Positions 1 through 10,665 of a DNA stretch of 64,000 nucleotides are shown here, one piece after another (position 1 is the first letter of the stretch; every line of letters begins with the position of its first letter). This DNA is from Boothiomyces macroporosus (Eukaryota; Chytridiomycota; Chytridiomycetes; Rhizophydiales; Terramycetaceae): positions 1 to 64,000 of the forward strand of contig JADGKB010000045.1 in assembly GCA_027604185.1 (NCBI GenBank), written 5' to 3'. A program made the translations under genes and the position numbers. The notes under the pieces are model-generated. The model did no database searches, was not told the origin of the DNA, and saw only the letters and a list, made by a program, of their open reading frames with translations.

Positions 1-1
1 T

Positions 2-1189
2 ACCACTAAGCCTGGAAAGAAACACAGCTCCCACACCCCGCATCACACCTCTTCTCATGGCTATCAACACACTACTACTACCAAGCCTGAGCACACTACT
101 ACTCATGGCTATCAACATACTACTACTAAGCCTGGAAAGAAACACAGCTCCCACACCTCGCATCACACTACTACTCATGGCTATCAACACACTACTACTA
201 CCAAGCCTGAGCACACTACTACTCATGGCTATCAACACACTACTACTAAGCCTGGAAAGAAACACAGCTCCCACACCCCGCATCACACCTCTTCTCATGG
301 CTATCAACACAGTTCTATAACTACAGGAGCCAAGACTAGTACAACAAGTACGACTTGCACTACCACCACTAGAGCCAAGACTACTACCACTGGAGCCAAA
401 ACTACCACCACTGGAACCAAGACTACTACAACCGGAACCAAGACTACTACAACCGGAACCAAGACTACTACAACTACTACTTGCACTACCACCACTGGAG
501 CAAAGACTACTACAACTACGAGCGGTACCACTACAACCGGAACCAAAACTACCACCACTGGAACCAAGACTACTACAACTGGAACCAAGACTACTACAAC
601 CGGAACCAAGACTACTACAACTGGAACCAAGACTACTACAACTACTACTTGCACTACCACCACTGGAGCAAAGACTACTACAACTACTACTTTCACTACT
701 ACTACTGGAAGCTATACCAGTTCCTCAGCAAAAAGTTCAACAACTAGCCCTAGTACGATTGTGAGCTCTACATCAATCAGCCATATGTATTATTCGACTC
801 AAAGCCCACAAAGTACTTCCAGTGCAGGTTACTCTAAGCCTATTTCAAGCGTTAGCACTGTTCAAAATAGCGGAGTAGGATATGCCGTGCCAGCTACCAC
901 AAGCATTTACTCATCGATTCCTTCTGGCTATGACAAAGTTGTACCAAAAATTTATTCGATCTTAACTCCTACCCCAAAGGTGACTTACTCTACACGAACC
1001 GCAGTTGATACTGCAAAGGACAAATCTTCAGCCAGTTCATCGCAAAATCCTTACACTGCCCCTGTTGTCCAAGCAACAACTATTGGAGCTAAAATCCCAA
1101 TCTACACATCTCGTACAGCAGTGTCTTCTGCAAAAGCAATCAAGTCACTTTCAACACTCCTGCTCGCACTTTCACTCGCTTTAGTTTGA
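2..1189 (+). CDS. Thr-rich repetitive surface protein, probably GPI-anchored (5' end outside window)
   Basis: One frame stays open from base 2 to the stop at 1187-1189, with no Met before codon 254, so the gene enters from the left edge. The protein has three parts. First come 40-residue His/Thr/Lys-rich repeats. Next come about 15 heptads of the type GTKTTTT with occasional TTCTTTT inserts. Last is a Ser/Thr-rich stretch ending in a short hydrophobic tail (SLSTLLLALSLALV). Dense Thr/Ser plus a hydrophobic end right before the stop is the layout of O-glycosylated, GPI-anchored wall or coat proteins. The function (adhesion, cyst or spore coat) is inference. The antisense Val-rich and other-frame Leu-rich or Tyr-rich ORFs here are repeat artefacts. 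Confidence 0.7.
   Translation, partial: TTKPGKKHSSHTPHHTSSHGYQHTTTTKPEHTTTHGYQHTTTKPGKKHSSHTSHHTTTHGYQHTTTTKPEHTTTHGYQHTTTKPGKKHSSHTPHHTSSHGYQHSSITTGAKTSTTSTTCTTTTRAKTTTTGAKTTTTGTKTTTTGTKTTTTGTKTTTTTTCTTTTGAKTTTTTSGTTTTGTKTTTTGTKTTTTGTKTTTTGTKTTTTGTKTTTTTTCTTTTGAKTTTTTTFTTTTGSYTSSSAKSSTTSPSTIVSSTSISHMYYSTQSPQSTSSAGYSKPISSVSTVQNSGVGYAVPATTSIYSSIPSGYDKVVPKIYSILTPTPKVTYSTRTAVDTAKDKSSASSSQNPYTAPVVQATTIGAKIPIYTSRTAVSSAKAIKSLSTLLLALSLALV
7..304 (+). repeat. 120-bp tandem repeat, about 2.5 copies
   Basis: The unit starting taagcctggaaagaaacaca begins at 7, 127 and 247, a period of exactly 120 bp (40 codons). Copies differ at a few bases. Each unit contains two copies of a shorter block coding HGYQH(T)n. 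It lies in frame inside the surface-protein gene. Confidence 0.9.
362..690 (+). repeat. 21-bp tandem repeats coding GTKTTTT/GAKTTTT heptads
   Basis: Repeats of ggaaccaagactactacaac-type units (21 bp, 7 codons) are interrupted by blocks coding TTTCTTTT. Synonymous differences (acc/act, aca/act) are scattered among copies. The array is in frame with the surface-protein gene, so copy-number change would lengthen or shorten the Thr-rich stalk without a frameshift. Confidence 0.9.
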
Positions 1190-1226
1190 ATAAATCAGAG
1201 TTGAACTTGAAATTTAGAATATTATA

Positions 1227-2013
1227 TTACAAGTCGAGGAACTTTGTTACCATCTCTGATTGCACTAGGGTGGGGTGCAAGACAATGAATTTTAATAATT
1301 GGTTTAACTGAACCACTCTATGAGCAATGACATCTGGATCAAATCTTTTAAAGAACTCTTTTTTCGGAAACAGTGGTGCATCCGCCAATTCGTTCGGGTA
1401 GGTCTTCAGCTAGAGTTAGATTGCTAATTACCAATTTCATGTAAAACTTGAGCAGTTCACTATACCGTTTCAACATATTTTTGGCGGGCTCTTGAACACC
1501 ATTGTATTTCAAAGTGCGATATGTTACTTTGTACAAGGTGTACTTTTCGGTAGTTACGGCTGTATCGACTGATATATATATGCCGTACCTATAATATTGA
1601 ATAGGTATTCCATCGCTTTGAGTAACTATGCTGGGTCTTCTGGAAGTTAGACTTAGCCTGTTGTTTGAATAGCTATGGCGACAGGATGATATTTTACTCA
1701 TCTCATTACCATATTTCGGAAACGTAGTTAATTGCTCTTCAGGTATCGTAGAAAATGAGTTTGGTGAGCCAGAGCTGTCACTAGAATTGTCAGAATTGTT
1801 ATCGAAGGGTCCCAGCGATTTATTGAGTGATAGGTTTTCAATTATAGCAAACAGAGAAAAGCTTTTTCTTCTATTATTGGACAGATTCGATAAAGTGCTG
1901 AGGTTGGATGAGCAGGAGCTAATAGAACTTGGGGACACTCGTTCGGACAAGCTGGCAATATCAGTGTTGGAAATATTGGGATATAAACTATCCATCAGCA
2001 GTTCAGACTCCAT
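1227..2013 (-). CDS. PX-domain (phosphoinositide-binding) protein
   Basis: Exons are 1432-2013 and 1227-1409, joined across a 22-nt GT-AG intron (1410-1431), giving 254 residues. The N-terminal two thirds is Ser-rich and low complexity. The C-terminal part is a PX domain: a basic KRYSEL...FYMKLLKTYPNE segment, then APLFPKKEF and the closing helix ending LHPTLVQSEMVTKFL. Only the spliced frame restores the PX core; the unspliced frame stops soon after the intron. PX domains bind PI3P and recruit proteins to endosomes or vacuoles, so a sorting-nexin-like role is likely. The start is the first ATG in the frame. A further upstream exon cannot be excluded. Confidence 0.8.
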
Positions 2014-2567
2014 TGTAGTTTCACTGCTCACTGCAGCGTTTTATATGGTATGGCCAAAGGCTTGGAATACGCCCAGAGTTTTTGTGTCACCTAGCCCTGC
2101 TAGCCATTGGCTCACACCCTTTGAATGATTGCACAATAAAGTAGTATAATCCTAATTATTTGATCATTAAATGGAGAATTAGTATTCGCTTATAAATACC
2201 AGACTGGAATCGGGAAAAAATCCGAATCTGTGTATATCTCGGCACAGCAGAACTGAAATGTTACACTGCGCCTACTTTTCCCTGCCCAGGTTTGAATCAA
2301 ATTTAGGCTCTTTCTCAATTGCTATCTAAATTGAAAGTGGATCACTTACCATTACCCCCTAATAATTGCGGTCAGCCAGAATTGTGTTTTTTAAGAATGT
2401 TAGAGACTGAATAGCGGCACAAGCGTATTCCTTTCACATCCTGATGGGCTACTCATTCATGCATAATAGTATTCTGAGGCAACCATCTATATTTGGTGGC
2501 AATTAAACTGTGGCGAGATTGTCATCAGGAATAGGTTCATTGTGTACTCTCCACGAAAACATCAAAG
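2014..2567. other. Intergenic region, divergent promoter
   Basis: This is 554 bp between the PX gene (minus) and the EF-hand gene (plus). I see no conserved ORF, tRNA or repeat in it. It presumably holds both promoters. Confidence 0.5.
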
Positions 2568-3272
2568 ATGAGCATGCATTCCAAACACTATCAAATCAAG
2601 CAACGAGAAAAGCACGAAGCTGCTCAAATACAAAAGCAAGTAATCAAAGATCAAGGGGCCCCAATACAACCGGAAGTCAATCTAATTCGAAAAACGTAAT
2701 AATATTCTAAAGCAAGATTTGACAAGTACGATTTCGACAAGAACGGAAATATCAGTGAAAAAGAATTCAGGCTCTTGTGTGCAGACATGGGATATTTTCT
2801 TAGTGATAAAGAAGCCAAACTGGACATGAAGATATTAGATAAAGACGGCAATGGAGAAATTGGCTTTGATGAGTGTACTTGTAGAATTGATTCTAGTTTT
2901 GAGTTGGTGGAAGAGAGAAGACCGCTTCAAGATATTACAGATTCCGCCAGAAGATTTGGAAGTGCTTCAGCTAATTACGCAAGACTTTAACAAGTTCGAT
3001 CGGGACAGCTCTGGATCGATTGATATCAACGAATTCAAACAGCTGCATTTTGAATTGATTAGAAGGGGGGTAACTAGAAGAAACTTGATTCAGACATTAA
3101 ATGTAACTATAAATAATGGTAGGAATTGGATCAAAATAAGGATGGAAAAATTCAATTTAATGAGTATGTACAATGGATTCTAAGACAAGACACAACACCG
3201 CTACATGTGAGATTAGGAGTATCGCAGCAATATCTGCAAGAACGCAGAAGATCAGTAACACCTGCACTATAA
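2568..3272 (+). CDS. Four-EF-hand calcium-binding protein
   Basis: Exons are 2568-2695, 2717-2874, 2897-3102 and 3123-3272 (introns of 21, 22 and 20 nt), giving 213 residues. There are four EF-hand loops in order: DFDKNGNISEKE, DKDGNGEIGFDE, DRDSSGSIDINE and DQNKDGKIQFNE. All have Asp at position 1 and Glu at position 12, so all four should bind calcium. A charged, Gln-rich N-terminus of about 40 residues precedes the first hand and a short basic tail follows the last. Loop spacing fits paired EF-hand lobes only with these splices. It is calmodulin-like, but the N-terminal extension means it is not calmodulin itself; the target is unknown. Its stop codon directly abuts the stop of the RAD17 gene on the other strand. 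Confidence 0.85.
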
Positions 3273-5030
3273 TTAGTTTTCTATATCATCATCCAATAAA
3301 TATAACTCTTCCAAAGATAATTGGCTTGAATGATGAAATTCGTTTGGGTTGAAACCTGACGACGATTCATATTCGTCCAAAGATAAATCATTGAAATAAT
3401 CTTCTCGAACTTGATACGATCTCAATTTGAGATTGTAATTGTTAATTTTGGATAAAAATCCCCTATAGCCATCTGATATTAATTGAAATTACTATTGAGT
3501 TTTGACATGGGAGAGCTGTATCTATTCATTATTCCCATGTACGGTATAATTTCTGTACTGAGAGCCCGTTTTCCATAATTATGAGACAGACATAAACCTA
3601 GTGATTGTGTCCTAGTTTCATTTATACTCTCTACGAACTGCCCAATACCGTGAATGTTTTCCCTTTTAAGCTTTTCAGCCTGCCAATAATCCGGCTTTTT
3701 GAATTGGAAAAATCCCAATTTCGGCACAATTCTATTACTCGACCAGGAAAACAATAGCCCTCTCAAAGCCACTGAAACCATATAAGATGGTAACAGCTTT
3801 GCAATCTATAATTAAAAATAACAAACTTGAAAATTCGGAGCTAATAAATCAGAATCACTCAAGTAGCTTGAACCAATGACATGCTCTGAATCATCAGGAT
3901 TGCAATACATGGTGTAATTTTCATGAACAAATGACATGAAAAACTGACCACCAATGCTAAGAGATTCAAATATTTCCTACTTTAGATTTTCAATACCTCT
4001 GGATGAAATTTCAATTGATTTCGCTTCAAGTAATACAGGTTTTCATCCAACATACCTTCACAGAGTGCCTCTGTAGGCTCTCTTTTACAATGTAAAATCT
4101 TTCCAATTGCGTGAAAGAGAGATATATCAGCATCTCTTTGAAAATCAACCATGCTATTTCCACTCAACTTTGAAAATTGAACAGCATGGATTGCTGTGCG
4201 AATATCTCCACCACAAGACACTGAAAGGGCATCAATCTGTTCACGCGATATGTTGATTCCTTCCAGACTGCAAATCCTATTCAACGCTTTGGCAATAAAT
4301 GTTTTTGCAATTGGATTGAATGATATTTCCACGCAACTTTTGCTTATTAGAATATCACTTGGTAGCAAATCCTTTTTCGTAATAGACAAATCATTCATCT
4401 CTGTTGAACTGTTTACATCCGAAACAATAATTATAATGGGAAGAGCTATTTGATACTGCGTATATTCTTGAAACACATTCCAAACTTTGCTTCGAACCCG
4501 ATCATGAATTACATTTGGATAATCTTCAATCACTATAAACGATCCAAAATTTTTGTTGTTGTTGAATGCCAATAGCGATCCAGTCCCATTCGTTTCCATA
4601 AACTTGCAAAAACTATCAGCTGTAGATTCATTTTCAAAGCTTGCATTGAACACAGAATCAAATATAGATGAGTCAGTAATATTTTCCCATTCAATCAAAC
4701 TGCATTTCAATTCTTTTGCAATGCATTTTACTGTTGCGGTTTTCCCACTTCCTGATGGTCCTGTTAGAATCAAAATCTATTTGAGCTATTAATTACGTTT
4801 GGACCGGTATTACGAAGGGCAGCTTGCATCCAACTGCGTACTTGGTCTATCTTCTTTTTGTGAACTGCCAATTCGATTGTGAATAGAGGTTCATGCTTAT
4901 TTACAAGCATCTGTGTACTGACTCTAGGTTTGCGCTTCAGTTCAGTTATTTCGATTATTGGATCGTCTTCAGTATCCGAATCAATATGAACCAGTGTCCT
5001 CCTTTTCTTAGATTTCGTTTTGGATTTCAT
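3273..5030 (-). CDS. RAD17: RAD17/Rad24-like checkpoint clamp loader
   Basis: Exons are 4797-5030, 3997-4776, 3827-3976, 3493-3805 and 3273-3472 (introns 20, 20, 21, 20 nt), giving 558 residues. A basic N-terminus (MKSKTKSKKRR) leads to an AAA+ module with Walker A GPSGSGKT (about residue 83) and a Walker B-like FIVIEDYPN, which matches the Rad17 form. The C-terminal part matches the Rad17 clamp-loader tail. In the family, Rad17 replaces RFC1 in an RFC-like complex that loads the 9-1-1 clamp at damaged DNA. Only 28 bp separate this start from the upstream CLU1 stop on the same strand. A TTTTGTCCGAAA element sits just before the ATG. Confidence 0.87.
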
Positions 5031-5045
5031 GTTTCGGACAAAATT
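5031..5045 (-). promoter_or_regulatory. TTTTGTCCGAAA-type element before RAD17
   Basis: Read on the minus strand this is AAATTTTGTCCGAAAC immediately before the ATG. Nearly the same core precedes the TIPIN gene, and a close variant precedes the FANCJ-like helicase. It resembles E2F/MCB-type S-phase elements, but that reading is inference. Confidence 0.35.
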
Positions 5046-5058
5046 TAAATTTGAAATT

Positions 5059-8000
5059 TTATTTCTTATTTTTTAATGCCAATTCCTTCTTTGCTTGTTC
5101 AACAGCCTTGGCTGTTATGGTCTTCATGCGGTCTCCAGCTTTTTGGGCAACTTGCTTGTCGCCAGTGGATTTGTAGTAAGAATAAACAACTTTTTGAGCA
5201 TCAAGTGCTTTGCGGTAGTCTTCATTGAGAATGTATGCTTCTGCCAATGATTCATAAGCAGCTGCAGCGTTAGAGCTATTCAGCGTATATAATTGCTTTG
5301 TAAGTTCAGCAGCTTTTTCACAGTAGTCAATCGATAATTTAGAGTTTCCAGTCTTTTGCAACATTGCTCCGATATTTGATAATACTGAAGCAGTTTCTGG
5401 ATGATCAAATCCATCACATAAAAATAGCCAAAGCTTTAGTGCGTGGTGCATATAAGCTAAACCTAATTTGTGATTATCATTTGCAAATTCAAAGTATGCC
5501 AAGTTCATCTAAAATTAGACATAATTTACATATTGCTCTAGTGTAACTCTGGAATCAATTCCGGTAGTTCTTTCAGATGCGATGAGGGCTCTTCTTTGTA
5601 AATAGATGGCTTGTTCCGATTCATTGCGGTTGAATGATTGCAAAGCCAAATAATCATATGCACGACTAGTCTCTGGGTGAATTGGACCAAAGACTTGCTC
5701 GTACATTGACAAAGACTCCTTCAAGAGTTCCATGCCAAAATCTTTTTGGTCTTGCGCAATATTCATTCGTCCATGTTCATGGGCTTCTTGGGCAAAAGCG
5801 GCTCTTGGTGGAGCATGCTTGACTATTGGATAAATATTGAGAATATCTTCTGGAACGAACAGAGTTTTTGCATAATCTTTTGCTTCTAATTGAATGCCAA
5901 CCTTTAAACAGATAGAACGAAGTAAAGCATTCTTTCTAAATTGGAAAGCTTCATCAGCAAGTTTAAATCTAAATCTTTGGGCAACTAAAGACTTTATGTC
6001 TTCATGAAGAGATTCCCTAGTCAAACTGGAGTTGGCAACCTGGAATTAAAAACAAATACCTTTGGATCACAAACAATGTTGGCGCCTTCGCTTGCAAATA
6101 GACAGTTGAAAAAGTGTGAAATTGCACCACCAACTGCACAAATAGGAAGGTCTGCAATAGTTTTACGTAAAATCCTCTTGCAAGCACGAGCGATCATTTC
6201 TTCCTTCAATAAAGCAGTAAAGTAACCAACTGATTTATCTTGAATTTGTTCAAATAGGCCGGTAATCTTTCCAAGGTATCTCATGTTGATACCTTTACGG
6301 TGAAGCATAGTAGTCAAACTGACGGTATCCACTGGAATTGAAACACCGTATTGTACCAGTTCCAAAATTAATTGGGAAATCATTACAGAAATGAAACCAG
6401 ATGCTTCTTTCACCAACTTTTCATCTTTTTCAATTTGCTCTTTATCATTCCCAAGGTTTGCCTTTGTAAATGCATCAGGATTCAATGCCATATTAAATTG
6501 GAAAGTTGAAAGAGACTCTTGGGCGATTTTTTCCAATTCTTCCTTGGTACCTTCCTTTTGCTTAATGGCTTTTTCTTGATGCTCCTTAACTGCAAGTCTG
6601 ATCTTGTGTTCATAAAACAACTCTACTAATTCTGGACGAAGTAAAGCCATTTGGTGTGGGTAAGGGTTTTCAGGTTCTTTTTGAACAGTTTCCAAAAAGG
6701 TTGCATCGACAGGGAAAAGTCTATAAAGATCCATAATGTATAATCTAGAGTCTGTTCCTTGTACCCACTGATGTTAAATATTTTTACCTTGGTTTCCAAA
6801 GAAGTGCATAAAGTGTGCTCCTTTCCTTCTCCATCTACCAAAGTATGTGGAGCCAAGTGTAGAGCTTTAGCCAATTTTTCGGCTTCAGGTAAAACGTGTT
6901 CAGAAACTTGAATTTCTTTTCCACTATCAACAGAACCGTACTTTACGGGTGATTCTTGGGTTTCATTCTTTTTTAGAATGCCAGGAACAATAGTTTGAGC
7001 TAAAATCCTGCGTCCTTTGTAGTCAATCAAAGCAGTTCCCAGAGTATGGATGCCTTCCATATCTCTGTGTGCTACACTCTTGATACCATCAATATCTTTG
7101 CTCATTGCAACATGAGCCGCATCCAAACCGCCATAGTGATCGAATTGGTCCTTGTTATCATATCCTTCAGATAAAAAGATATTATTATGCAAGTACATTT
7201 GAGACAAGTCTGATTCCAATTGAGTAATAGGCATGATTGCTTTGTTTACTACTGCCATTGCTCCTTTTAAAGCAGCTTCAATAAAATCAGAGTGGCTTCT
7301 GAAAACATTTTGATCTCTTTGCACTCTTTCTTGTGCAGATTCTCTTGGCAATTCTCTAGCATTTTGCAAATCTTCATTCCAGTCTCTAGCGCAAAGAGTA
7401 TCCAAAACATCGCTAGCACTAAAGTTTGCATCCAACACTCTTCCAAGATCTGGCTTATGTTCTTGTGACTTGACAATCCATGGGTAAGATGGACTAGGTG
7501 TCAAAAGATATTCATAAGGATGCCTAGCAACAACGAATTCTTGCAATTCTTTGAAAGAAGTAGCAAACTTTTTGCTGACATCACACAATAGAGATGGCAA
7601 AGTATCAAACACTTTGGATATTGGTTTGCAATCAAAAGCAGTACAGGTAGACCCATTCACATAGAATCCAGATTGGGCACAAGTGACATCAATAGTCTTT
7701 TCAAACAACTCGATAGTCAAGTAAAGCAAATCTCCTTGCATCTTTCTGTTGAATGGAGGAGGGTTCCATCTAGACAATGAGATTTGCTTGAGACACTGAA
7801 TTTCATTTCCATAATACCCTTCAGGAACATATTTTTCCATTGAGAGTTGAACATTTTCAAAGTCCAAATTGTTTTCATACTTTTCCTTGTCCAAGCCAGA
7901 TAATTGTTTTCCGCTGACAGTAGAGCAGTAAGTAGATGCCATATCGAGTCCATAGGTAACAGCGGTAGATTTGAAATAAGTAAGAATTTCTCTTAGCCTT

Positions 8001-8309
8001 CCAATGTGTACTCTGGCTTCATGTTCATTGTACAAATCTACATTACAGAAAAGTACCTGGTACTGCATTCAAAGTATAATCGAATCCTTCAATTTGACCA
8101 AGTTCCAACTCCTCATTCAACCTAGTACCTTTGTATTCAAGATAAAAACAAGTGTAAAATTGAGCTTTTGGTGAATCATAAACAATTTGGCGTATCTCAT
8201 GCACAATGGTCTTTTCAATAACGGATACGAATAATTCTTCCTTGTTTGGCAAGATGATTGTCAATTTCTGTGGCTCTGTCTCTTGAATTGGAGTTTCTTC
8301 CTGAACCAT
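5059..8309 (-). CDS. CLU1: CLU1/clustered-mitochondria protein homologue
   Basis: Exons are 8057-8309, 6788-8037, 6060-6767, 5530-6039 and 5059-5508 (introns 19, 20, 20, 21 nt), giving 1056 residues. The order is a ubiquitin-like N-terminal CLU_N region, the central CLU domain (including the MDLYRLFPVDATF motif), and C-terminal TPR repeats. The C-terminus is Lys-rich. Family members bind mRNAs for mitochondrial proteins and keep mitochondria from clumping; in yeast Clu1 associates with eIF3. The length is slightly below the usual 1200-1300. All five fragments join in frame, so the gene looks intact. Confidence 0.92.
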
Positions 8310-8550
8310 TTTTTTTAAATGTTAAAATTTTTTTCAGTCAGTCATAAGATCATCAGCTGCCAGTTGAATTTGTTTTAGGATACAGATGGAAAAAGAGATG
8401 AGATTGAATTGACTTGTGCGGATAATATTAATTCAATTTGAATTAATAAGCCAATGCGGAATAATAGTTATTGAGGTAGATACAAGTGGAAAAGTGGGTG
8501 TGAATTGGAATTGCTCCACCAGCACATAAGTCTTTAAACAGTACGTATAG

Positions 8551-9078
8551 TTACTTTTTATTTCTGAGCTGCCTTGGGATAATCAACTGATTAATTCCAC
8601 TGGTAATCAAGTCTATATCTGAAGAATCTTTAAAATCCAGCTTTTCTTCACTCTGTTGGATCCTTTGTCCTAGAACCACTCCAAAGTCAAAATTTGGTGG
8701 GTACTGATGAACACTGATCAAATGCTGTTTCCTAGTTTTCCAAGTAGAAAACAATCCTTTACATCCATCTACAAAGCATTCGTACATATCCTCCTTTTCA
8801 CTTTTTATTTTAAAGAATGAATCATGGATCTCTGATAAATGTAAATCCAGCAACCTGGGAGTTGGGAGAATCTTTTTACATTGAAAGCACTTGTTCTGGT
8901 GGCACTGTTCGTAGTGCTGTTCGTATTCAGCAACTGAAGTATAAAACGAACATTTAGGAGACAAGCCACAGTAAATCTTTGTTGGATTAACGAAATGAGT
9001 TAGTTTACAGTATTTCAGATATTCTTGTTCCTCTTCATCTTCATGTTTTCTCTTTCTCCATGTCCATTCTTTTTCCAT
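8551..9078 (-). CDS. ZNF511-like C2H2 zinc-finger protein
   Basis: A single open frame, about 175 residues from the ATG at 9076-9078; the frame continues upstream without an ATG, so a missed 5' exon is possible. It contains a C-x5-C...H-x4-H-like finger (YCGLSPKCSFY...H), the CFQCKKILPTPRLLDLHLSEIHD finger and a third CFVDGCKGLFSTWKTRKQHLISVH finger. The central LHLSEIHDSFF...DMYECFVDGC arrangement matches the conserved ZNF511 family. The function is poorly known; a nuclear role is assumed. The start codon lies 20 bp from the divergent metaxin ATG, so both promoters must overlap the neighbouring coding regions. Confidence 0.72.
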   Translation of the reverse strand: MEKEWTWRKRKHEDEEEQEYLKYCKLTHFVNPTKIYCGLSPKCSFYTSVAEYEQHYEQCHQNKCFQCKKILPTPRLLDLHLSEIHDSFFKIKSEKEDMYECFVDGCKGLFSTWKTRKQHLISVHQYPPNFDFGVVLGQRIQQSEEKLDFKDSSDIDLITSGINQLIIPRQLRNKK

Positions 9079-9098
9079 TTCTTTTTCCAAATCAGAAA

Positions 9099-10030
9099 AT
9101 GACAAACTTGGAATTATACGCTTGGGGACAAGGATTCAACCAGTCATCATTCGATCCATTCTGTTTATCCATTGAAGCGTATTTGAATCTAGTTCAAGTA
9201 AAGTGGGTAGTGAACGAATGCTACTCTACAGACATTTCACCATCTGGGGAATTACCTTTACTCAAAGTCGGATTTGAACCAATCACTGGAACTTTTAATA
9301 TAATTAAAGTACTGAAATCAAGAGGTAATTGCTGCTTACCAAGGCCACGACCTGGACCATTTATTAACCCCAATTGAACTAGCAGAATCACAGGCATTCA
9401 TCAGCATGATTGAAGACAAGCTTCACGACTGCCTTCTTTACACTTGGTTCCTCGAACAGGAAAACTACCAAAAAACAAAATCAATTATTTCAACAAACTT
9501 CAATATTTACAACAAGTATCTCTTTTCCAAACAAAAGAATAGAGTAAAAACCAGATTACAGAACAGAAAAGATTTTTATGAAACAGCAAGAGAGGTCTAC
9601 AAAGCATTAGCGGACAAGCTAGGAAGCCAGTCTTTTTTTTATGGTTCAGTTAGTACTCTGGATGTAATCGCTTTCGCCCATTTATCACTCCACTGCTACC
9701 CATCACTAAAAATACCGCAGCTGTTTTCTATACTAACATTTGAATTCCCATCACTAATAGCGTTTGTAGAACGAATGAGCACAATAGTCTACGCTACCCC
9801 ATTAGGTAAAAAGTACTAACAAAGTGAGGGCGCCAGCACCAAAAACTAACATCAAGCAGCTACTAATGTCATTCATCGAGAACCCAACTGGCGAGTACAA
9901 GGAAATCACAAAAGAAGAGCGAATTAAAATATTCTACAGAAATCTCACTACATTCGGTGCGGTAATTGATAATTTATTTCAGGTTGTTTTTTTCATTGGC
10001 TTTGTAGCAAAGAATCACTTGATTCAATAA
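9099..10030 (+). CDS. Metaxin/SAM37-like mitochondrial outer-membrane protein
   Basis: Exons are 9099-9324, 9344-9805 and 9825-10030 (two 19-nt introns), giving 297 residues. The N-terminal thioredoxin/GST-like part (LELYAWGQGFN...SPSGELPLLK) and the all-helical GST C-terminal part (STLDVIAFAHLSLH, matching the metaxin LDAxVFGHLA motif) identify it. A C-terminal hydrophobic segment (AVIDNLFQVVFFIGFVA) could anchor it. Metaxins/Sam37 cap the SAM complex that inserts beta-barrel proteins. An in-frame ATG at 9060 would add 13 residues antisense to the zinc-finger gene; I prefer 9099 because the conserved domain begins there. Confidence 0.82.
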
Positions 10031-10238
10031 AGAAATCAATGTAGAAATAGATTCTTTGGCAGTTGAGTTTTTCAAATCAGTTGGTATTTATTCCAACTGT
10101 CTAATCCAAGTCTATTGATGTAGAGGGATTTCTACCTTTCATTAGAGAGATATCTAGTAATGTCTATGATACGAACCGTGCAGAAATTCGATGTTGTTGA
10201 TATCCAAATTCAGTAAAAAAATATTTGTTCCAAATCTA

Positions 10239-10638
10239 ATGAAAGTTTTAGGCAAACCAAAACTCTGTAATTTAAATTAACATAGTATCCAACTACGAAG
10301 TCCTCCAATTCTTTTCAACCCCTTTCGAAACAGTCGATCCAGCCTTCCAAGATTACCGTACTGCAATGCACACCACTACAAAATTCTTGTCTGATCCGAT
10401 GCTGCCTTGCTCGCAACAGACGGTAGAGCAGATTGTAGAGTATAAAAAGAGGTTTAGGGATTTAAAGTTGACTAAACTGGAGAAACTATCTATTTTGAAT
10501 AATCGCCCTCAGAGTTTGGTAGAGCTGGTTGTGTTGGTTGAAGAGATTGATGAGAGGTTTAGTGAACAGGAGCAGCAACAGATTTTAGAGCTGCTGGATT
10601 GTTTGGAGTATGAGCGGCCTCAAGAAGAAGAGGAATAG
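10239..10638 (+). CDS. RPC9: RNA polymerase III subunit RPC9/CRCP (Rpc17)
   Basis: A 28-nt first exon (10239-10266) and a second exon 10286-10638 are joined across a 19-nt intron, giving 126 residues. The spliced start reads LLSNYEVLQFF, matching the conserved LLSNYEVLxLL of this family. The C-terminal HRDC-like helices carry LTKLEKLSILNNRPQSLVEL, the diagnostic motif. With RPC8 it forms the Rpb4/7-like stalk of Pol III and helps initiation at tRNA and 5S genes. The acidic C-terminus (EEEE) is typical. The gene stops 27 bp before the tail of the minus-strand HOS4-like gene. Confidence 0.88.
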
Positions 10639-10665
10639 AGAATAGTAAATTATAATATAGTCTTT

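Noticed and set aside
304..696. Val-rich 130-codon ORF on the minus strand and Tyr/His/Asn-rich ORF on the plus strand
   Set aside because: Both are other-frame readings of the 21-bp Thr repeat array. The frame open from base 2 to 1189 explains the region.
1787..2128. 113-codon plus-strand ORF opposite the PX gene
   Set aside because: It is antisense to a supported coding exon and shows no family features.
3103..3122. An extra 24-nt intron (3070-3093) in the EF-hand gene
   Set aside because: Removing it would shorten the helix between EF-hands 3 and 4 below the normal 25-residue spacing.
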